DNA of 44,655 nucleotides from Emcibacter sp. (GTDB lineage: Bacteria; Pseudomonadota; Alphaproteobacteria; Sphingomonadales; Emcibacteraceae): NCBI GenBank assembly GCA_016764855.1, contig JAESRB010000002.1, positions 1 through 44,655 of the forward strand. Reading direction: 5' to 3'. How positions within the stretch are numbered: position 1 is the stretch's first letter; each line of letters starts with the position of its first letter. Under the pieces are notes generated by a model that searched no databases, was not told the origin of the DNA, and saw only the letters and a list, made by a program, of their open reading frames with translations. This document shows positions 27,086 to 35,918 of this stretch, in pieces. A program made the position numbers and the translations under genes.

Positions 27086-28942
27086 TTAATTCCATACCGG
27101 CTGTATGGGCGCGGGAAGCCCGGTTTCCGCAAGACATCTTTCCCTAAGTTCCTCAAGAGAAGGGCCTGAGTTAAATATCTGGCTCGTTTTGATATTTTCC
27201 TGCATTACCGCCCTTAAATCGCGGGTTGCGGCTTCATCAACATCATTCTCAACATCCAGAACCACACCGTAATTCCGGGCACCTTGTGGTGAGACCAGTC
27301 CTTGCCGAACCTCCCGCGCGACCAATTCCGCATCACGGTCCAGCGGGTTACCCCATCCGCCGCCACCCCAAGTATTGTAAATCAGTACATCGCCAATTCG
27401 GACAGAAATATCATCACATTTGGACGGCAGAACCTCTCGTTCCCCGTCTTTGCGTACCAGTGTTTTTGTGGAACGCATTCCCGGATTTCCCCCATGCACA
27501 CCCCAAGGATAAGTAAACCAGCGGTCATCATGAATTGATATGGTCCCGTCCTGTAAAAAATGATAGTGGATCGAGATACCATTACCCCCGCGATTAAGAC
27601 CAGCACCGCCGGAATCCGCGATGGTTTCATAACGCTCTATCCTCAGCGGAAAATAGGCCTCAAGAAATTCATTAGGCACATTGGTAAAACCGGGCCATAG
27701 CGAGTGGCCGTCGGGACCATCGCCAAAGGGCCGTCCCGGAATACCGCCAAAGCCGATCTGGAACAGTTGGAACCATTCCCCCTGACTGTCATAACCAGAA
27801 TACATCAGATGGGGACTGGACGAGAAACCAGCCGCATTCAGGAATTCTGGCTGACGTTGCCCCAACAAAGCCCCCAATACATCAAAGATCCGACCCAATG
27901 CATGGGTCCGGCAACTCAAAGCCGCCGGGAAGCGTGGTTTCAGAAGCGAGCCTTCCGGGATACGCACCTCAACCAGATCGTAAAAGCCATCATTGAACAA
28001 TATCTGAGGATCAAACACCATGATCATATAAATGCCAAAAAACATCTTGAGCATATTTTCGTTAAGATAAAAATTGATCGAGCTTTCCGATTGCGGGTCT
28101 GTCCCCTCCCAATCCAAAATCACCTTGTCGCCTTCCCGCCACATGGTGCATTTTATTTTATAAGGCCCAAAACCACGGCCATCGTCACAGACATAATCCT
28201 CGAAAGAGACCTTTTCTTCCCCCACAGAAGTGGCAATCAACTGCGCCATAGCCCTTCTGTTACGGTCCAGAAGTTTTAATGTTGCAGAAATATACGTATC
28301 AGAACCAAACCGATCGCACATTTCAACCACCCGACGTTCCGCCATACGACAGGCCGCAACAATGGCATTCAAATCCGCCCCGGCCCATTCCGGCATACGA
28401 CATTGATGTAGAACGACCTTAAGCAGGTCCTCCTGCCTAACACCCTTTCTGTAAAGTTTAACGGGCGGAATTCGGATACCTTCCTGAAAAATAGTTATCG
28501 CATTGGTCGGTAATGACCCCGGCACCATACCGCCCACGTCTGTCATATGACCGAACATGGCGCTCCAGCCCACATGCCGCCTCTCTTTAAAAATGGCTAA
28601 TAATACCAACCAATCATTGGCATGGCTGACGGCCCCTTCACATGTATAGGGATCAGACAACCAAAAAATATCCCCTTCTTCAATCGTCCCGTCATACCCG
28701 TTGAGAAATCCCTGAATGAACGAGCCAAACTGCCCGGCTAACATCAATCCGCCCTTATCCGCAATCAAGGGAAAGGCGTCACCCTGCTCTCTAATTCCCG
28801 GTGACATAGCCGTTCGAAAGAGGGTCGCATCCATTTCAAAACGCGCATTCTTCAATGCATTTTCAATGATATCCAATGTAATCGGATCAACATCCACCGT
28901 ATTAAACGCTGTGGTATTTTCCTGAATTATTGTCGCAGCCAT
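27086..28942 (-). CDS. Hydantoinase B/oxoprolinase-type subunit (HyuB)
   Basis: This 618-residue protein belongs to the hydantoinase B/5-oxoprolinase family, the catalytic partner of HyuA. Typical segments are DPITLDIIENALKNARFEMD, MFGHMTDVGG, LDWEGTDPQS and the late YNTWGGGGWGNP. The complex uses ATP to open cyclic amides (5-oxoproline, N-methylhydantoin, caprolactam) or to carboxylate ketones such as acetone or acetophenone. The start at 28942 has AAGGAGGA upstream. It follows HyuA by ten bases, so the two form one unit. The substrate is unknown. Confidence 0.93.
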   Translation of the reverse strand: MAATIIQENTTAFNTVDVDPITLDIIENALKNARFEMDATLFRTAMSPGIREQGDAFPLIADKGGLMLAGQFGSFIQGFLNGYDGTIEEGDIFWLSDPYTCEGAVSHANDWLVLLAIFKERRHVGWSAMFGHMTDVGGMVPGSLPTNAITIFQEGIRIPPVKLYRKGVRQEDLLKVVLHQCRMPEWAGADLNAIVAACRMAERRVVEMCDRFGSDTYISATLKLLDRNRRAMAQLIATSVGEEKVSFEDYVCDDGRGFGPYKIKCTMWREGDKVILDWEGTDPQSESSINFYLNENMLKMFFGIYMIMVFDPQILFNDGFYDLVEVRIPEGSLLKPRFPAALSCRTHALGRIFDVLGALLGQRQPEFLNAAGFSSSPHLMYSGYDSQGEWFQLFQIGFGGIPGRPFGDGPDGHSLWPGFTNVPNEFLEAYFPLRIERYETIADSGGAGLNRGGNGISIHYHFLQDGTISIHDDRWFTYPWGVHGGNPGMRSTKTLVRKDGEREVLPSKCDDISVRIGDVLIYNTWGGGGWGNPLDRDAELVAREVRQGLVSPQGARNYGVVLDVENDVDEAATRDLRAVMQENIKTSQIFNSGPSLEELRERCLAETGLPAPIQPVWN

Positions 28943-28952
28943 GTTGTCCTCC

Positions 28953-31004
28953 TTATGCGCACGGGTTGATGAGAATATTGCCAAAACGGTCCACATCAGC
29001 CACATGACCGCTCAAGATCAAAGTCGTGGAATCCATCTCTGTTATAATGGCAGGTCCCGTGATTTTATCCCCCGCCCTCAATTTTTCACGGTCATACAGT
29101 TTGGCTTGTTTTTCCTCTCCATCCATCCAGACAGGCGTTACTCCCATTTGTGCCTCACGGGGATCGCCATTGCCCCTGACGATTTTGATCGCTTTCACAT
29201 TGGCTCTTTTACCAAGAACCGTAACCCGCAAATTCACCAATTCTATGGGAGCCTCCAAGCGAAAGGTAAACAGCTTTTCATGTTCCGCATGAAAGGCTTC
29301 TGCCAATTGGTCAAGCCCTGTCTTCGCAAAGCCTTCACGTGTGAAGGGCATCACCACCTCGAAACCTTGTCCCTGATAACGGACCCCGGCTTCAAATTGA
29401 ACCTCCTGCTCCAAGACAGGAACCCCCTGCTCAACAAGCTGTCTACTGACATCTCCGGCCATCGTTTCCAGTATTTCCTCGATTTGCTGCCCATCGGCAT
29501 TATCCAATCTGCTGGACAGACTTTGAGCGGCCTCTGCCCGCATACGGGTTGTTGCGTCACCATAAGCGCATAATACTCCCGGCCCCGGCGGGATTATCAC
29601 CGGCCACGACTGGGTAAGCTTGCCAATGGCATTGGCCTGTAACGGTCCGCCACCGCCAAAACCAATCAAGGCAAAGTCACGGGGGTCATAGCCCTGTTGA
29701 ACGGATACGATGCGTAACGCCCCAAACATATTCTCATTCACGATATCAATGATCCCGGCTGCTGCTGCCATCAGGCTGATGTCCAACGCATCGGCAATGG
29801 TCTGTACGGCTTTTCTCGCCGCAGCAACATCAAGCTTCATTTCACCCCCCAGCAAAGAAGCCGGCAAATATCCCAAAACCACATTGGCATCAGTCACAGT
29901 GGGCTTATCCCCGCCGCTGCCATAACAGGCCGGACCCGGTACAGCTCCGGCACTTTCCGGTCCCACCCGCAAAGCCCCGGTTAATTCCGGCACATGGGCA
30001 ATGGAGCCACCACCGGCCCCCACGGTTTTAATATCCAACGAAGACGTGCGCACCGTCAGGTCCCCCACCACCGTATCCCGAGTTACGCGTGCCGTACCAT
30101 TTTCGATCAAAGATACATCCGTGGAGGTACCGCCCATATCCAATGTCAAAAGATTATTATATCCCGCATGCCCCGCAATCCAAAGCGCACCAGAAACCCC
30201 GCCCGCAGGTCCGCTCATCAAGAGGGCAACGGGCAATTCTTCGGATTTTTCCGAGGACATCAATCCGCCATCGGACCGCAACAGATTAATCTGTCCCGTC
30301 ATATTCTGCGCCCGTAATTCATTGCGCAGATTTTGCACATAGCGGGCCACTGTGGGTCGGACCGCTGAATTAGCCACTGTGGTCAAAGCCCGTTCATACT
30401 CCTGTTTCTCCGGCAGGATATCAGACGACAAAGAAACCGGAATATCCGGCATTTCTTCCCTTATAATTTTTCCTACTCTTTGCTCATGTGCATTATTTGC
30501 AAAACTGTTGATCAGGCAGACTGTCACCGCCTCAACCTTTTCTTTTTTCAAAGTTTCAAGCTGTCTCCGCAAATTATCTTCGTCCAGTTCACGGATAATA
30601 TGACCTTGCGCATCAAGCCGCTCCGGGATCTCTATGGTGCATTCCAGCGGAGCCAGCGTTTCCGGTTTCTGCCAGATAATCCAAGAGGCCAGACCACCAG
30701 GAACCAGTGACCTTGCCACTTGCAATATCTGCCGGTAGCCATCGGTAACGACCAACCCAACACGGGCATATTTCCTCTCCAGAACCGCATTAGTCGCCAC
30801 TGTTGTGCCATGCATGAAAAAAGATAAATCAGATGCTGATATCCCCGCCATATCGCAAATCTTTTGCGTCCCCATAAGAACAGCCTGCGAAGGGTCCGCC
30901 GGCGTAGAGGGAACTTTGCTGCGATAAGTTCGCCCCGTATCCTCTTCTATTAATAACAAGTCGGTAAAGGTTCCGCCCACATCTACGCCTAAACGATATT
31001 CCAT
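28953..31004 (-). CDS. Hydantoinase A/oxoprolinase-type subunit (HyuA)
   Basis: This 683-residue protein is an ASKHA-fold ATP-binding subunit. The phosphate-binding loop is at the N-terminus (LGVDVGGTFTDLLLI). A second motif is TLDMGGTSTDVSLIENG, and VGAGGGSIAHV and FGGGGPLQANAIG also match the family. It activates the substrate carbonyl with ATP for the HyuB subunit. The ATG at 31004 follows GGAGG at a normal distance. It lies 24 bases after the HMG-CoA-lyase-like gene and ten bases before HyuB. The family includes N-methylhydantoinase, 5-oxoprolinase and acetone or acetophenone carboxylase, which sequence alone does not separate. Confidence 0.93.
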   Translation of the reverse strand: MEYRLGVDVGGTFTDLLLIEEDTGRTYRSKVPSTPADPSQAVLMGTQKICDMAGISASDLSFFMHGTTVATNAVLERKYARVGLVVTDGYRQILQVARSLVPGGLASWIIWQKPETLAPLECTIEIPERLDAQGHIIRELDEDNLRRQLETLKKEKVEAVTVCLINSFANNAHEQRVGKIIREEMPDIPVSLSSDILPEKQEYERALTTVANSAVRPTVARYVQNLRNELRAQNMTGQINLLRSDGGLMSSEKSEELPVALLMSGPAGGVSGALWIAGHAGYNNLLTLDMGGTSTDVSLIENGTARVTRDTVVGDLTVRTSSLDIKTVGAGGGSIAHVPELTGALRVGPESAGAVPGPACYGSGGDKPTVTDANVVLGYLPASLLGGEMKLDVAAARKAVQTIADALDISLMAAAAGIIDIVNENMFGALRIVSVQQGYDPRDFALIGFGGGGPLQANAIGKLTQSWPVIIPPGPGVLCAYGDATTRMRAEAAQSLSSRLDNADGQQIEEILETMAGDVSRQLVEQGVPVLEQEVQFEAGVRYQGQGFEVVMPFTREGFAKTGLDQLAEAFHAEHEKLFTFRLEAPIELVNLRVTVLGKRANVKAIKIVRGNGDPREAQMGVTPVWMDGEEKQAKLYDREKLRAGDKITGPAIITEMDSTTLILSGHVADVDRFGNILINPCA

Positions 31005-31028
31005 GTTACTGTCCTCCGTCCCTCTAGT

Positions 31029-31931
31029 TTATATCTTTGGTGGAAAAATCCCGGCCTTTGAGACTTGCCCCGGCACGGTCTTTTCCAACAGCCCCTCTAA
31101 CCAATGGGCCGTATCAATTAATTTTTCCAAATTTAGGCCCGTTTTTATGCCCATACGGTCCAGCATATAAACCAGATCTTCTGTCGCGATATTTCCCGTG
31201 GCATTTGGTGCAAACGGACAGCCCCCAATACCGCCGATACTGGCATCCAGAGTTTTAACCCCAGCCTCCACAGCCGCAACCGCATTGGCAAGCCCCGTCC
31301 CCCGGCTATTATGAAAATGACAGCGCAGGGGCATATCCGGCATTTCCCCGGCGACCGCACCGATCAAATCATGAACCTGTGTCGGCACCCCAACCCCGAT
31401 GGTGTCCGCAAAGCCAATTTCCACAGGGTCATATTCTGCAAGCCGCAGAGCAATATCTCTTACTTGATCAACCGCAACCTCGCCCTCAAAGGGACAGCCA
31501 AATGCGGCACCAATCGTCACTTGTGCTTTTATGCCACAAGCACGGGCGTCTTTAGATATCCGCTGCCATTGTTCCAGAGTCTGCTGAATGCTGGCCCCTT
31601 GGTTGCGTTGATTAAATGTTTCAGAAGCAACAATGACAAAACCCACCTCATCCACCTGCAACGCGCGGGCGCGCTCAAAGCCCCGATAATTCAATATCAA
31701 TCCGGTATAGGTTACCTCTGATCTTTTACGAAGTGATTGCAACAACTTATCCGCATCAGCCATTTGGGGAACACGGGCGGGATTGACAAAACTCGTAACC
31801 TCTATCCTGCGCAGCCCTGCCTCAACGGCCTTTTCAATCAAGGCCACTTTATCTTCTGTCGGCACAAATCTCTCTTCACTCTGAAGCCCATCCCTTGGGG
31901 AAACTTCAAGTATCTCAACATTCCCGGCCAT
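31029..31931 (-). CDS. Hydroxymethylglutaryl-CoA lyase family enzyme
   Basis: This 300-residue TIM-barrel enzyme has the family's SPRDGLQSEE near the N-terminus, metal ligands His205 and His207 (CHFHNSRGTG) and catalytic Cys238 in GGIGGCPFAPNATGN. HMG-CoA lyase cleaves 3-hydroxy-3-methylglutaryl-CoA to acetyl-CoA and acetoacetate; related enzymes cleave other 3-hydroxyacyl-CoAs. It heads the Hyu operon and faces a divergent class III CoA-transferase at 32070 that could make its CoA substrate. A role in degrading a branched dicarboxylic acid is therefore more likely here than leucine catabolism (inference). Its ribosome binding site is weak. Confidence 0.92.
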   Translation of the reverse strand: MAGNVEILEVSPRDGLQSEERFVPTEDKVALIEKAVEAGLRRIEVTSFVNPARVPQMADADKLLQSLRKRSEVTYTGLILNYRGFERARALQVDEVGFVIVASETFNQRNQGASIQQTLEQWQRISKDARACGIKAQVTIGAAFGCPFEGEVAVDQVRDIALRLAEYDPVEIGFADTIGVGVPTQVHDLIGAVAGEMPDMPLRCHFHNSRGTGLANAVAAVEAGVKTLDASIGGIGGCPFAPNATGNIATEDLVYMLDRMGIKTGLNLEKLIDTAHWLEGLLEKTVPGQVSKAGIFPPKI

Positions 31932-32004
31932 AAAGTTATTTCACATCGCTCATAATAAATATACCATCATTCTACACAGAGATAGACAGAAATGGCAAGT
32001 TATT

Positions 32005-32020
32005 ATATCATTATATCATT
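32005..32020. promoter_or_regulatory. Repeated ATATCATT in a divergent promoter gap
   Basis: ATATCATT occurs twice in tandem, starting at 32005 and 32013, between the HMG-CoA lyase gene and the CoA-transferase gene. On the minus strand it reads AATGATATAATGATAT and includes a TATAAT. It could be the minus-strand -10 box or part of an operator shared with other gaps. Confidence 0.35.
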
Positions 32021-32069
32021 AATGCTTTAAAAGCAGCTTAGATGATGGCAAAAAAGGGAAGATATACCT

Positions 32070-33287
32070 ATGGATACTGATCACGAACACGACATCACCG
32101 GCCCTCTGAAAGGCATACGGGTCATCGAGATGGGTCAATTACTTGCTGGACCATTCTGCGGTCAACTCATGGGTGATTACGGTGCAGAAGTGATTAAGAT
32201 TGAGCCGCCTCATGTGGGTGATCCTATTCGGGAATGGGGACAGGAAAAACCCCACGGACAATCATTATGGTGGCCAATTATCGCCCGAAATAAAAAATCC
32301 ATCACCTTGAATTTAAGAGAGAAGAAAGGTCAGGAAATAGCCCGCAAGCTCATTGCCAAGGCCGATATTGTCATTGAAAATTTTCGGCCCGGAACCATGG
32401 AGAAATGGGGACTGGGTTATGATGAATTGAAGAAAATTAACCCCGGCCTGATCATGGTTCGCGTATCCGGATTTGGTCAGGATGGCCCCTATTCCAGTCG
32501 GCCCGGTTATGGCTCTATAGGGGAAGCCATGGGCGGTATGCGTTATGTGGTCGGCGACCCTTCAACGCCGCCAAGCCGCATGGGCATTTCCATCGGGGAT
32601 CAATTGGCCGCCACCTTTGCCTGTCTTGGGGCGCTTGCTGCGCTTCATTACCGCGACCAAACCGGCGAAGGTCAGATGATCGACAGTGCCATTTACGAAG
32701 CCGTGCTTGCCATGATGGAATCTTTAATCAGTGAATATGTGGAAGGCGGCTATATCCGCGAACGGTCTGGTGCTATCCTGCCCAATGTGGCCCCGTCCAA
32801 TGTCTATCCAACCAAAGACGGTATTTTCGTTCTGATCGCCGCCAATCAGGATACGGTATTTAAAAGACTAGCCGCCGCCATGGGACAGCCGGAACTGGCC
32901 GAAGACGACCGTTATAAAAGCCATACTTCCCGCGGGAAAAACCAAAAGGAACTGGACGACTTAATTGCCGATTGGAGCCACACATTAAATGCAGATGAAC
33001 TAATGTCCATATTGGATGAGTATGCTATTCCCCAAGGTAAGATATATCGCGCACCGGATATGCTGTCCGATGCTCATTTCAAGGCACGGGAAGCGATTAT
33101 CAAAGTCGCCCACCCCCAATTCAAAAACCTTAAAATGCAGAATGTCTTCCCAAAATTCTCTAAAACTCCGGGGAAAGTCCGCTGGGCTGGCCCTACTTTA
33201 GGCCAACATAATGAAGAAATTTACAAAGGCCTTTTACAATTTAATGACATAGAGGTCAGTGACCTGACCAAACAGGATATCATATAA
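32070..33287 (+). CDS. Class III (CaiB/BaiF) CoA-transferase
   Basis: This 405-residue protein begins with GPLKGIRVIEMGQLLAGPFC and has YGAEVIKIEPP, ENFRPGTMEKWGLG and VRVSGFGQDGPYSSRPGY. The aspartate that forms the acyl-anhydride intermediate is present in SIGDQLAATFACLGALAAL. It transfers CoA from a donor acyl-CoA to a carboxylic acid. It is divergent from the HMG-CoA-lyase gene across 138 bases, which suggests that the two act in sequence: activation, then cleavage. AAGGGAAG precedes the ATG. Two more class III CoA-transferases lie in the window. Confidence 0.93.
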   Translation: MDTDHEHDITGPLKGIRVIEMGQLLAGPFCGQLMGDYGAEVIKIEPPHVGDPIREWGQEKPHGQSLWWPIIARNKKSITLNLREKKGQEIARKLIAKADIVIENFRPGTMEKWGLGYDELKKINPGLIMVRVSGFGQDGPYSSRPGYGSIGEAMGGMRYVVGDPSTPPSRMGISIGDQLAATFACLGALAALHYRDQTGEGQMIDSAIYEAVLAMMESLISEYVEGGYIRERSGAILPNVAPSNVYPTKDGIFVLIAANQDTVFKRLAAAMGQPELAEDDRYKSHTSRGKNQKELDDLIADWSHTLNADELMSILDEYAIPQGKIYRAPDMLSDAHFKAREAIIKVAHPQFKNLKMQNVFPKFSKTPGKVRWAGPTLGQHNEEIYKGLLQFNDIEVSDLTKQDII

Positions 33288-33292
33288 AAAAA

Positions 33293-33317
33293 GCCCGCCA
33301 TAATCGTCTTGGCGGGC
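33293..33317 (-). terminator. Rho-independent terminator for the hydantoinase-like gene
   Basis: An eight-base-pair stem GCCCGCCA/TGGCGGGC encloses a nine-base loop. On the minus strand it is followed by a run of T residues (the A run at 33286-33292 on the plus strand). It would therefore stop transcription arriving from the gene at 33369-34841. Confidence 0.75.
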
Positions 33318-33322
33318 CATAA

Positions 33323-33344
33323 ATCAGGGTCCTTCGACCCTGAT
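33323..33344. terminator. Second hairpin in the convergent intergenic region
   Basis: A perfect nine-base-pair stem ATCAGGGTC/GACCCTGAT encloses a CTTC loop, six bases from the first hairpin. It has no T tract on either side, so it may only assist termination of the plus-strand CoA-transferase transcript or protect its 3' end. Confidence 0.5.
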
Positions 33345-33368
33345 GAGGAAGAATCTACATATATGCTC

Positions 33369-34841
33369 CTAAATCGGGCGTTTTAAATATTGACCATTGG
33401 GACTGCCCACAATATTCCCATTGTCGTAAATCAGCCTGCCGCGCAGATAAGTCTGCTTGACCGTTGCTGTCAACGCCTGGCCTTCAAACGGTGTGTATCC
33501 TTGGGTTGAGGGGGAGTTTTTCGCGCTGACTACAAAACCCTCTGTCGGGTCAACCAATACAATATCCGCATCAAATCCGGGAGCAATATCCCCCTTTTTT
33601 GAAAGCCCATAACGAACCGCCGGATTTCGACAGACCAATTCCGCCATATGATTATAGGACATGCCACGTTTTCCCCCTTCACTGATCAAACCGCTCAACA
33701 GATATTCCGTACCGCCAAAGCCGGACTTGGCCAGGAATATCTGATCAGGCTGCTGATTATCGGTTTTCATTTCTTCTTTGCAACAGGCATGGTCCGATAC
33801 AATCCAGTCTACTTTACGGTCCAGCACTGCTTGCCATAAGGCCTCCACATCTTCTCGAGGACGAATGGGCGGATTGACTTTAGCATGACAGCCACATGGG
33901 GAATCCACATCTAATAATAAATGACCGATTGTTACCTCTGTTCGAAAATTTATATGGGGAAAGGCCAATGACATGCGGGCCGCTGAATCCAGCGCCTTTC
34001 GAGAAGATAAATGCAACAGATTGATATTCACACAGTCCGTCTCATGGGCAAGGTATGAGGCAATGGCGATGGCCAACCCCTCCGAATGGGGCGGGCGGGA
34101 TTCATGATAGGCCCGAAGCCCCGTATGCACGCCCTCCTCTTCCACTATTTTCGTATAGGCCGACATGATTTCAGCTGTCTCACAATGAAGACTACAGGAA
34201 ATAATGTCTTTTTTATCCGGATTTTCTTCCATGGCTTTTTTGATACCGCGCATGACGAATTCGAAATGCGCGATATCATATTTCTCCCCCGGTGGTGTCA
34301 TCAGAAAATCGCTCTGATCACTGGACAAACCATGAAGCCCATGAGAGCCATAAAACATGAAAATCTTGAATGACGTCACCCCATAGTTGGCCACAAGGTC
34401 CGGTATCTCCGCAATATGTTCTTTCATCATCGGGGCCAGATGATAACCATAATCCACATAGAAATTCCCATGGGAAAGCGCAAGAACTTCCGGGAAGAAA
34501 TCACGGTAAGCCCCGCCCTTATTCAGATAATATTGTCCAGTCCTCATATAATTCAGACTGGATGTCACCCCACCCATGGCAGCCGCGCGACTTTCCGTAC
34601 GCGCATCCTGATCAAGGGGGTTGTAGATTCCCGTATGCATATGGGCGTCCACCAATCCGGGGAAAGCCAATTTATTCTCCGCATCAACCACCTGCCCCGC
34701 TTCTGCTATGGGTAATTCCGGGGCAAGGACAGCGATCTTTCCGTCTTTGATCCCAATATCAAGAAGGTCAACCGTGTCCATTCCCGGTCGAACAACCCGC
34801 GCATTACGGATGATCAGGTCATAGGTTCGTCTTTCCGTCAT
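33369..34841 (-). CDS. Dihydropyrimidinase/hydantoinase/allantoinase-like amidohydrolase
   Basis: This 490-residue cyclic amidohydrolase has all expected binuclear metal ligands: His67 and His69 (VDAHMHTG), Lys159 as the likely carboxylated lysine (TSFKIFM), His219 (LHCET), His277 (LHLSS) and Asp350 (SDHACC). The start has MTERRTYDLIIRNARVV, and the C-terminus rebuilds the small beta domain. It should hydrolyse a ring amide or imide such as a hydantoin, dihydropyrimidine or allantoin-like compound. GGAGGG lies eight bases before the ATG. It is divergent from the VOC-nitrilase operon, sharing a gap with an ATGAC-N4-GTCAT repeat, and it ends in a terminator. The exact substrate is unknown. Confidence 0.9.
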   Translation of the reverse strand: MTERRTYDLIIRNARVVRPGMDTVDLLDIGIKDGKIAVLAPELPIAEAGQVVDAENKLAFPGLVDAHMHTGIYNPLDQDARTESRAAAMGGVTSSLNYMRTGQYYLNKGGAYRDFFPEVLALSHGNFYVDYGYHLAPMMKEHIAEIPDLVANYGVTSFKIFMFYGSHGLHGLSSDQSDFLMTPPGEKYDIAHFEFVMRGIKKAMEENPDKKDIISCSLHCETAEIMSAYTKIVEEEGVHTGLRAYHESRPPHSEGLAIAIASYLAHETDCVNINLLHLSSRKALDSAARMSLAFPHINFRTEVTIGHLLLDVDSPCGCHAKVNPPIRPREDVEALWQAVLDRKVDWIVSDHACCKEEMKTDNQQPDQIFLAKSGFGGTEYLLSGLISEGGKRGMSYNHMAELVCRNPAVRYGLSKKGDIAPGFDADIVLVDPTEGFVVSAKNSPSTQGYTPFEGQALTATVKQTYLRGRLIYDNGNIVGSPNGQYLKRPI

Positions 34842-34859
34842 GTTAAAATCCCTCCAAGG

Positions 34860-34890
34860 CTGACAAAAAAATAATGTCGAATGATATAAT
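34860..34890 (+). promoter_or_regulatory. Candidate sigma-70 promoter for the VOC-nitrilase operon
   Basis: CTGACA at 34860-34865 and TATAAT at 34885-34890 are separated by 19 bases, slightly longer than the usual spacing. A TGATAT-A-ATATCA palindrome (34882-34894) overlaps the -10 box. The ATGAC-N4-GTCAT repeat lies just downstream, where a repressor could block transcription. Confidence 0.4.
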
Positions 34891-34912
34891 ATCAGGCGAA
34901 GGTCAGGGGGAG

Positions 34913-34926
34913 ATGACTTTTGTCAT
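34913..34926. promoter_or_regulatory. Inverted repeat ATGAC-N4-GTCAT
   Basis: ATGACTTTTGTCAT is a perfect inverted repeat in the gap between the hydantoinase-like gene and the VOC gene. A close match, ATGACATTTGTCAC, sits upstream of the GntR regulator at 42618-42631 (12 of 14 bases identical). It may be the GntR operator (inference). Confidence 0.5.
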
Positions 34927-34988
34927 TGCCGAAAATATCCTTTAACGCAAACTGTCATCTGTATATTAATAAAATAGGGACCATGATC

Positions 34989-35903
34989 ATGACCGCACAG
35001 GACTGCCGCACTGACGGCGAAGGACGGATTAAATGCGCCACAGTATCTGCAGCGGATGTGACGGCCGTGGTCAATAGCTACAAAAACTATTTTGATTATA
35101 AGGTCATCGAAGACAGCTTTGTCCAACAAGATCAAGCCGATAGCTGGGGCACCCCGGACATGACCGGAAAACGACAGGTTCTCATGGGCCCGCTCAGTGA
35201 GGCTCAGGTCTTTATCCGCATCGTTGAAAATGATGACATGCCGGATTACAAACCATTAATGTCCTATGGCTGGAATGGCATTGAAATCACGGTTCAGGAT
35301 GTGGAAACATTACATGAAAATCTGAAAGAATCGCCCTTTGATATCATTGGCGTCCCCACCTATCTGGATTTTTCCGACAAAATTTATCCCATGCAAGCGG
35401 TGGGCGTGGCGCGGGAAGTCTTTTATCTCAATCAAGTGCGCGGCAATCTTCCGGATTATGATCTGCCCATGGCCCAAACCGCCGTTGATCATATCTTTAT
35501 CATGGTTCTGGCAACACCGAATATGAAAGACGCCATTAAATTCTATACGGAGAATTTTGGCTGGGCTCAAGGCAACGAGTATTTCGTTAAATATAGCGTC
35601 ATCAACAAAGCCTTTGATCTCCCGGAAGAAACCCCTCATTATCTGTCCATGAGTTGTGTCGGGCGGATCGTGAATAATGAGATTGACCAATATCCGGAAA
35701 CCACCATCAAACGCCCCTGCCAAACCAAGAAGCTCGCGCCCGGAATTGCCATGACCAGCTTTATTGTAGAAGATATGGATGCCGTAAAGGCCCCGTTGAT
35801 CACAGCCCCTATCCGCATGGATATGCCCCCCTACAATGGCCGAAGATCCGCATGTTGTATTGGCAATGCCGGCGAACTGATCGAATTAATCGAAGCAAGA
35901 TAA
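34989..35903 (+). CDS. Two-domain VOC superfamily protein
   Basis: This protein of about 304 residues has two vicinal oxygen chelate modules. One begins near IKCATVSAADVTAVVNSYKN. The second begins near VDHIFIMVLATPNMKDAIKF, with its closing strand at AGELIELIEAR. Two-module VOC proteins include extradiol ring-cleavage dioxygenases and glyoxalases, but the canonical His-His-Glu ligands are not all evident. Ring-cleavage activity should not be assumed. The frame opens at a TTG at 34920. The ATG at 34989, eight bases after AGGGA, is preferred, with an ATG at 34983 as an alternative. The nitrilase-type gene follows after 15 bases. Confidence 0.8.
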   Translation: MTAQDCRTDGEGRIKCATVSAADVTAVVNSYKNYFDYKVIEDSFVQQDQADSWGTPDMTGKRQVLMGPLSEAQVFIRIVENDDMPDYKPLMSYGWNGIEITVQDVETLHENLKESPFDIIGVPTYLDFSDKIYPMQAVGVAREVFYLNQVRGNLPDYDLPMAQTAVDHIFIMVLATPNMKDAIKFYTENFGWAQGNEYFVKYSVINKAFDLPEETPHYLSMSCVGRIVNNEIDQYPETTIKRPCQTKKLAPGIAMTSFIVEDMDAVKAPLITAPIRMDMPPYNGRRSACCIGNAGELIELIEAR

Positions 35904-35918
35904 GGAGGATGCGTAACA

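Noticed and set aside
28941-29573. Long plus-strand frames opposite HyuA/HyuB, and similar frames opposite the RND and Rieske genes
   Set aside because: They lie antisense to genes with clear motifs and show no recognisable family or ribosome binding site.
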